Below, piece after piece: positions 57,373 through 64,000 of a stretch of 64,000 bases of DNA. The translations under genes were made by a program, and so were the position numbers. Below the pieces are notes generated by a model. It had not been told where the DNA came from and did not search any database. It saw only the letters and a list, made by a program, of their open reading frames with translations. Numbering within the stretch: position 1 is the first letter of the stretch; every line of letters starts with the position of its first letter. Source of the stretch: Isochrysis galbana (lineage: Eukaryota; Haptophyta; Isochrysidales; Isochrysidaceae); contig CM030931.1 of the NCBI GenBank assembly GCA_018136815.1, positions 7,982,550 through 8,046,549 of the forward strand, read 5' to 3'.

Positions 57373-60332
57373 ATGCCCTCTGGCCTCGCCGCCCTGCTGG
57401 GCAGGAGGCAGACGGAGGCGCCGCCGTCACACCTCCCGGAGAAAGATGAGGCACGCCCCGTCCCTCTCCTTCCCCTCCCTCCACTCGACCCAGAGGCCGC
57501 ACGCACGTGGGAGTACCCTGACACCCACAGCCACTCATTCCGTTCATACCAGCACGTTCTCGTCAAACGGGCGCTCACAGCAAACACGCTCGTCTCTCTT
57601 CCCACGGGCTTCGGCAAGACGTTCGTCGCAGCCGTCGTTATGCGCAACTACCTACGCTGGTTTCCCACCGGCATCGTCGTCTTCATGGCGCCCTCGCGCC
57701 CGCTCGTGCAGCAACAGCGCAGCGCGTGCGAGGCGGTCGGAATTCATGCTGAGCGGGACACTGTCCTGCTGACGGGCGAGGTACCTCCTTGGGAAAGACG
57801 GCGGCTGTGGGCATGTGCAATCGACAGCAGCAATCCTTGTCTCCACCATCACTCGCGCGGGTCGTCGGTGCATGCACCTCGCGTCTTCTTTTGCACTCCA
57901 CAGACATTTGAAAACGATCTGCGTGAGAGCGTGGTCAACGCATGTCAGGTGGTCTGCATCGTTGTGGATGAAGCGCACCACGCATCTGGCGATGGGTATG
58001 CATATGCGAAGGTGCGTGCGCCCCCCTCATTTCCCCTCGTGTTTTCGTTGCGAGGAAGGCAGTCATTTGTGTTGACTCCATTCTTTCGCAGGTGGTTCGG
58101 ATGCTTCACGCCAAAGGGGCCCAGTTTCGAGTTCTTGCACTGTCAGCGACGGCAGGTTCAGATCTTGCAGCTGTGCAGCGCGTCGTGCGCACTTTGTGCA
58201 TTGCCAGGGTGGAGGCGCGCACTGAGTCCGATGCCGAACTGCAGCAGCACACTCATGAGCGCCTCATCCGAATCATCAGAGTGAAGCCACCGCCCCCATC
58301 GATGATCCATGTGACTCGCTCCCATCGAATCAGCAACGCGGGTGGTGCGACCGCATGGCCGCACAGCAAGCCGGGCGCTCTAAGAACATTGCTGTTCCAG
58401 CCCGTTGCAGCCTCCATCGTTCGCTTGCACCAGGCGGGACTTATCGCCAGTGTTGACGCAGGTCGCTTGGATATGGATGGGTTGTTGCATGCTCGTTCAG
58501 AGGTTGCGCGAATGCCTGAGAAAGGAGGTACTCCGGGCCTGTCTCAGTTGCTCGGACGGAGCAGTGGGCAAGTGGCCCGATCAGGCCACAATGCTGCACT
58601 TCATGACGATATTAATCTCCTGGTTGCACTGATGAACGGTCTGGAAGTCATGCAGGAAGCCATGGATAGTACCGAGGGCTCGCACGAAGACGAGCTCGAC
58701 TCGGCGAAAATGGTTCGACGTTCTTTGCAGCAACATCTAGACGCCGCTATCGCGCTAGGATACTCTGTCGAAGCAGCAGCGCATGCTTTGTGCTTCCTCG
58801 GTGCCTCTGAATCCACAATTCGAGAATGGCTCCGTGTATCAGCGAAAGGAGCCGCAACCTGCCGGCTGCTCCTTGATCACTTTGAGGAGCACCCCGCGTC
58901 GTGTGTGATTGTGTTCGTGGCGCGTCGGGACACGGTTTCGGCTGTGTGTGCGGCTCTCCGCGGGGTTGACGGTGCGAGGCATACCCTCTCAGAAATTGTG
59001 CCAGCTGACAAGCGACGCATACGGCCGTCAGCCTTCGTGGGGCAGTCCCGCGCCGCAACGCCTGGAGATTGTAGGGGCGATGCTGCAGCGATGGGCATGG
59101 ATCAAAGCGAACAACAGCGGGTGCTAGCTGAATTCAGAGCGGGGGCAATCAATGTCCTGGTGGCGACGAGTGTTGCAGAAGAAGGGCTCGACATTGGACA
59201 AGTGGACCTGCTCATATGTTTCGATGCGGTGTCGTCACCGGTGCGGCTCGTGCAGCGCTTTGGCCGCACGGGACGAAAGCGCGACGGCACTTGTGTACTT
59301 CTGCTGACGGAGGCGGAAGAGCGGCAGTACAAGGCGACAAGCCGCCGAGCCTGCCGGCTACAAGCCGCTGTGGATGATGGTAGAGCGATTGACCTGTGCC
59401 CAGAAGATCCGGCACCGCTTCCTCAAGGCATGGCCGAGAGCTTACGATGCCACTTTTTTGATGGCAAAAGCGTGCAAGACGAGGGCGGCACACAGGGCTC
59501 AGATGCTCGTGGTACGAGGTACGCGCAATCAGGATGGCGTGAGAGCCCACGTGGCTCTAGAGGTGCATGGGCTTCTTGCTGGGATGAGGACGCGCATGTT
59601 GCAGCTGAGCCGAACGCATGCTCCCTGGGTGAGAGTCATGTAGCGGTTCGGCCAACCCTACGGCGAGAGGGACCAGATGACAAAGCAGAACTCACACACC
59701 CTCCCGCGAAGCGCCTAGCTTCTCAAGCGCTACACCTTCTTCGAGGCAACAGGCTAGTCTCTCAATTGTCGGCCGGAAGGCGGCTCGGCTCAGCTGCTGG
59801 GCGGGAGCAGCCCATGGAAGCATATACAAGCTCCACTACGCCTAGTGCCAACTACACTGAAGCTATGGCTGATCAGAAATTGGCGTCTCTTCCGGAAAAT
59901 GGGTCCGCTTATAAGGCACAATATGATGTTGATACGTCAGAAGCCTATCCACAGCCTCCAACTCGTGTTGACAGCATTGAAGAAGGTTGCATCACGCGGA
60001 TGCACAGCGCCGGTGGCGATGTGCGCGTTCAGCCCGCACTGGGTGAGTTCGGCGCCTGCGAAGACAAGGAGAATTGGCACGTATCATCTCCGCCCCAAAA
60101 AAATCACGTATTCCCGTCAACGCGACAACCGTGGAGGTCATCACCAAGCTCATCATCGGTCAGGGGTGACGCTGCCGGCTTTTCTGTTGAGGATGGACAG
60201 CCGGAAGGCGTGTGCGAACAGACTTGGCCAAAGGAATTGAGTCCATTTGTCAAAGATCACAAGGATGGGCTGCCAACAAGCCCGTCCCGGCAATCAAGAC
60301 CACGATTGCGCCCCTTGACCTCGTTCATGTAG
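57373..60332 (+). CDS. FANCM: FANCM/Mph1/Hef-type DNA helicase, two exons
   Basis: Exon 1 is 57373-58011 and exon 2 is 58092-60332 (GT-AG intron, phase 0), giving 959 aa. The helicase remodels replication forks and D-loops in the Fanconi anaemia/crossover-control pathway in the nucleus. SF2 motifs: FRSYQHVLVKRAL (Q-like), LPTGFGKTFVA (I), MAPSRPLV (Ia), VDEAHHASGDGYAY (II, DEAH), LALSATAGSD (III), a Hef-type helical insertion, FVARRDTV (IV), VLVATSVAEEGLDIGQVDLLICFD (V) and QRFGRTGRKRDG (VI). The C-terminal 350 residues are low in conserved motifs, and no ERCC4-type nuclease or HhH domain was seen, as in fungal Mph1. The ATG lies directly after a CT microsatellite. Confidence 0.92.
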
Positions 60333-60544
60333 ATTGAAGTGAGGCTACAAATGATCTGCCTTATGGACCCCTCTGCAAAGGGTGCGAGGTCGCATCGTCA
60401 CATGTCACAAGAATCAATTGTCATGGTACGTCCATATCGCTTTTTTCCTTCTCTAGCAAGTAACGGATCTAGATGTTCTTCATCCTACTACCTCTTCTAT
60501 TCGTATTTCGTTGATTTTGCTTTGAAGGCGAAGTGGTTCGTTTG
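60333..60544. other. 3' flank of the helicase
   Basis: Presumed 3' UTR; nothing else seen. Confidence 0.4.
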
Positions 60545-60960
60545 CCCCTGGTTGTAGGGCGGTCACATATGGGCTTTTCAACTATTAGTACGGGTTGGGC
60601 TGCATTTTTGACCGTGGGGCGATGCCCAATAAAAAACCTCAGGGGGGGCGGCCACTGCCGCCACAAAAATCTTCGCCAGGAAATGGTGCGATTCGCCCCC
60701 CCTCTCCCCCCCCCCCCCGTCACGCGGGCTCACGCTCTACCCGTAAAGAATTTGCGGTCGCGCCCGCGGGGCCGCGGGGGGATCGGTTCCTTTATATCTA
60801 AGCAACATCCGGCATTTGATTCTCGCCCGATGCAGCGCCGTGTCGGCGTGTCGGGCTGCCGACAGTCCGACCACGAGCCCACCCCCTGACCCTCTGGCGT
60901 CGTTGCCCGCGCAGCACATCCAGCTGCTCCTCACAGCGCGCGCACGCGGCTACCCTGGCT
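60545..60960 (-). repeat. Dispersed repeat R, copy 3
   Basis: Minus-oriented, longest match to 51228-51600. It includes the reverse complement of the GGGCGRGAATCRAATGCC block (60815-60835) and of ATTCTTTACGGGTAGAGCGTGAG (60730-60752). Confidence 0.8.
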
Positions 60961-61251
60961 GCCACAGACCCCGCCCCGACCATCCCGACCCGCCCCTCAC
61001 AGGTCACAGGATTTGCCCTCACTCGAAGTCAGCATCGAGAACTCGAGAACCAGCACCAGCTCACCGACGCGGTCGTCCACGCGTTCCACGTTCCACGCGT
61101 GGCTGACGAGCCTCCGCGTTGAGGCTGCCCTCGCGGCGCTCCTGCCTCTCTGATAGTAGCGACTGCTCCATGGGGACTAGTGGCTAGTGGGGCGCCCTCG
61201 GCAGGGGGCCCGAAGCGAGAGGGGAGTCGCCGGCCGGCGCGCTCCATCGCG

Positions 61252-61437
61252 ACTAAGTATAAACTTAGTTGAGGTAACTATCTTTAAGAAGAGAGGGTCA
61301 TGGAGCGCGCGTCGCTCCCCTCCTCTCCTGCCGTCACCCCCGCCGCGCTGGCCGATCGGGCCATCGGGCCGCGACCAACTCCGCGTAGGCAATAGCTTAG
61401 CGGACTTTTTCAAGAATTTTTAAAACTTAGTTGAGGT
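61252..61437. mobile_element. Family P 5' end with a 147-bp nested retro-insertion
   Basis: The near-palindrome ACTAAGTATAAACTTAGTT lies at 61252-61270 (minus-oriented 5' end). Within it starts AAACTTAGTTGAGGT (61261-61275), repeated exactly at 61423-61437. The intervening 147 bp ends CTTTTTCAAGAATTTTTA, the tail type of the retroelement ends at 34 kb. The 15-bp direct repeat is its target-site duplication. Confidence 0.8.
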
Positions 61438-62210
61438 CCCTCGACAGTTATGTGACCACATGGCAGCATGGCAGTTGTGTGAACGGTGAACGGTTGCTTT
61501 AGCAGTTATGTGTGACGAATTGTGATGGCCCATAGATAGGGCCTGAGGGCAATGAGGAGGAAGGCATGCCGGCGGTAGGCGCGGCGGAGGAGACGACTTC
61601 AGAGGTGCTGACGGGCTGAATCTGAATCCCGTCAGCAGAGGAAGGCGGGCAGGTGGGCTTGGGCGAGGGCGAGGACGGCGGCGAAAGCGACATCGAACGA
61701 GCGGCGAGAGGCGAGGGCGAGTGAGAGGAGGACTGTGGTGGCAGGGGCTGGCGAGGAGTGGCGAGTTTGTAGGGTATGAATGTTAGACGAGAGCGAGAGT
61801 GCGAGAGGACGAGAGCGAGAGCGACGGATGACGACTGACGACAGGACGACGGACACAGACACCCAGGAAACACTCCGACTCTCGCCCCACGACTTTTCTC
61901 ACGTAACTCGACTGACATCAAACCCAAACACTCCGATCCTACAGCGACGGACGACGATCAACTTGATCGATCAACGGACGATCTGTCGGCGATCTCGTCT
62001 GAAAGGGGAATCGCACCATGACCATGACGGAAACGAGGGGCAATCCTGCCGCAGGATTCCAAGAGACCTACCGAATAAGACGAGAGAAGTGCGATGTGCC
62101 TAAGAGGGAGATACGTACGAAGAGGTCGCAAATTAAACCTGATTGCCCCCAGAAGCAAGTAGAGAAACGCGGGGGAGATAGAGATAGCGAATTAAACCTA
62201 TTTGCGAGGC
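61438..62210. other. Region with serine/proline-rich minus-strand ORF
   Basis: A minus-strand frame (61927-61499) contains SMSLSPPSSPSPKPTCPPSS and may be a 5' coding part of a transposon protein (see 1629-1786). No other feature is supported. Confidence 0.35.
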
Positions 62211-62212
62211 GC

Positions 62213-62310
62213 CTAGGGCCAGGCGGCAATATTCCGAAAAACTTGCCCAAATATTCCGCGAAGATATCCCATTTATATGCTGGGAGGCCACCCAAATATC
62301 CCCAAAATAT
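62213..62310 (+). mobile_element. Solo hAT-like end
   Basis: TAGGGCCAGGCGGCAATATTCC resembles the terminal repeat at 41691. Subterminal motifs CCCAAATATTCC, CCCAAATATCC and CAAAATATGCC follow. The opposite end was not found. Confidence 0.55.
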
Positions 62311-62474
62311 GCCGACCTCCGACCTGGTGAGTTTTGTTTTTGGCTCGAGCACTCGAGCACGCGTGAGATAGGCCGAAGCTGCGCACATGTGCCAAGCAAG
62401 CTAGTGGAGCACTGGCACTGGGGAGGGCAGGGCTGGGCAAGGCGGACAGAGCCATACCTCTAGCAGGCATCGCT

Positions 62475-62820
62475 CAACTAAGTTTATACTTAGTTCAGCA
62501 TTGGGGGGCGCCTCGCGTCCCCCCTCTCAGGCAGCAATTCCCCTCCGGGGGGCCTGTCGGTCATCCCCATGCTCTGCCTTTTGGCATGAGCAGGGCACTC
62601 AACACAACCACCCAGACCCCCAGTGGGCGCGGGTCGCGAGCCGCACTCCCTGGCCTGCTTGGGCCTGCTCCCGTACTGACTCCCCCCCCCATCCCTGGTC
62701 GCCAGGCAGACAGAGGACTGTGGGTCCGTCGCATGATCTTGAGTGCGTCTGGCCCGACGCCAAGCAGCCGGTCAAGCCGAAACCCACGAGGCAGCATCTG
62801 CACGTGCTCTTGCTGCCATC
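62475..62820 (+). mobile_element. Family P 5' end, plus orientation
   Basis: Begins CAACTAAGTTTATACTTAGTT (62475-62495), the family's 5' near-palindrome, and runs to about 62820. There a tail-to-tail minus-strand retro end (62821-63040) begins. Confidence 0.6.
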
Positions 62821-63040
62821 AAAAAAAAGAAAAAACATCTGAAGATTCTGGGCTACACACCTACTATAGTCTCAGGTCCTCCCGTCACTACCTAACACCA
62901 CCCTTAATTTCCCTCCCTCCACCTCGTACCTCGTTCCCTGCCCCCCTTCATTCCTTTTTCTTCGGTTTCCGGGGTCCGGCCTTGGTGCGCTACCTAAGGC
63001 CTGGTTCGGAGTCCCTTCACTCACCCATTGTCCACCGCAC
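62821..63040 (-). repeat. Retroelement 3' end, minus orientation
   Basis: On the minus strand: CCGAAGAAAAAGGAATGAAGG, later GTGTGTAGCCCAGAATCTTCAGATG and a T-rich tail. Same family as 13912-14060. Confidence 0.75.
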
Positions 63041-63308
63041 CCCCATAGTGAGTAGTGAGTGAGTGACCGGGCTACCTCCGAAAGTAGAAAACGCTGCCGC
63101 GTTTTATTTTGACCAATCGAACTGGGGCTCGTCCATGAAGTTGATGCCTTTAATTAATCAGCCCCCCCCCCCCCCCTCGCCCTTCAGACCAGATAGGGAA
63201 GTAGAGTACGTGACCTCCTCTTCCAGCGCCCTCTCTCCTCCCCCCGCCGTGGAGACGCCTCGAGCCACACACCCACCCCGTGGTTTGAGGGAATGAAAGG
63301 CGGCCTCA

Positions 63309-63312
<4 letters not shown>

Positions 63313-63391
<79 letters not shown>
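63313..63391. repeat. (GA)n microsatellite
   Basis: An uninterrupted GA run. From about 63720 to the window end the plus strand is almost entirely purine (GAGAGAAG, GGGAGGGAG runs). No gene is supported in 63041-64000. Confidence 0.95.
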
Positions 63392-63395
<4 letters not shown>

Positions 63396-64000
63396 GGATC
63401 CAGCCAGCCCCGTCGCTCTCCTCGCATCCCCCCCCTCCCCCCCTGCGCCCCCCCTCCCCGCGCCCCACCCACATCACCCTGCTGCTGGATCTCTCCCATC
63501 TTCTTCCGAACTCGCTGGGATCCCTCCCTCCCCGCCCTCTCGCAAACTCTGAGTTTGAGGATTTCCCAATAGTTCCCGAGACTCCGGCCGACTCTGAGCC
63601 CGCGCACTCCAGCTGCAGTCCGACCCCCGCATTACGTTATAGCTCTTTCAGAAACTTCAAAGAGCTTTCTCGTTGGGTGCCAGGTCGCAGCCCTCCCCGG
63701 CGCGTGGCGGCGCGTGGTGCGAGGCGCGAGAGTGAGAGGAGATGGGAGAGAGGAGAGGAGATGGGAGAGAGAAGAGAAGGAACAGAGAAGGGAGAATGGA
63801 GGAGAGAGGAAGAAGAAGGGAGAAAAGGGCGGGCGGAGGGGGGAGAGGAGGAGAGGGAGGGAGGAGAGGGAGGGAGGGCGGGAGAGAGTACCTATCTAAA
63901 AGATAGAACGGAGAGAGAGAGAGGAGAGTGAGAGAGAGAGGGGGGGAAGAGAGAGGAAGAGAGAGAAGAGAGAGAAGAGAGAGAAGAGAGAGAAGAGAGG

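Noticed and set aside
63293-63931. 212-aa ORF
   Set aside because: GA repeats and low-complexity sequence; no domain.

Overview
The window is nuclear DNA of a eukaryote, GC-rich and packed with simple repeats. Genes contain short spliceosomal introns (GT-AG and one apparent GC-AG). It encodes a fungal/algal-type elongation factor 3, a triose-phosphate/phosphate-translocator-type carrier, a Fanzor remnant and many DNA transposons. Together these suggest a unicellular alga with a complex plastid, most likely a haptophyte. That assignment is inference from gene content and style; no marker gene settles it.

Layout. 0-2.4 kb: end of a zinc-finger gene, then retroelement debris. 2.47-6.0 kb: a 3.5-kb inverted repeat carrying two divergent paralogous small membrane proteins. 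6.8-8.3 kb: a frameshifted hAT transposase. 9.4-13.7 kb: an eEF3 with a long N-terminal extension. 13.7-15.7 kb: retroelement 3' fragments. 15.7-20.9 kb: a divergent pair, a family-16 methyltransferase and DNA ligase I. 21.5-22.7 kb: a glycosyltransferase-like gene. 23.1-23.5 kb: a broken cytochrome b561 fragment. 23.8-27.7 kb: a block bracketed by 51-bp inverted repeats, holding a proline-rich protein, an unknown protein and an ankyrin protein. 28.3-30.8 kb: a spliced family-2 glycoside hydrolase. 30.9-34.3 kb: LINE reverse-transcriptase and related debris. 35.1-36.8 kb: a phosphate-translocator family gene in five exons. 37.5-38.25 kb: a complete non-autonomous retroelement with a target-site duplication. 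38.8-43.1 kb: hAT pieces and a Harbinger transposase split by a hAT insertion. 43.4-45.2 kb: an HSPA14/Ssz1-like Hsp70. 47.0-48.75 kb: an SLC35E3-like transporter in six exons (minus). 49.3-51.6 kb: a hAT remnant and repeats. 51.9-53.1 kb: a DCN1-like neddylation factor in five exons. 53.8-56.3 kb: an AT-rich island with two lysine/asparagine-rich ORFs, direct-repeat cassettes and a decayed Fanzor C-terminus. 57.4-60.3 kb: a FANCM/Mph1-type helicase. 60.5-64 kb: repeats only.

The housekeeping genes serve translation (eEF3, Hsp70), genome maintenance (ligase I, FANCM), neddylation (DCN1-like) and membrane transport. They show no operon-like relationship. The most noteworthy structures are the Harbinger/hAT nesting with an exact 8-bp duplication, the two foreign-looking islands that share a dispersed minisatellite, the inverted duplication with divergent paralogs, and a retroelement family whose 5' end is a 20-bp near-palindrome. 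Exon junctions were worked out by eye from reading frame and splice consensus.
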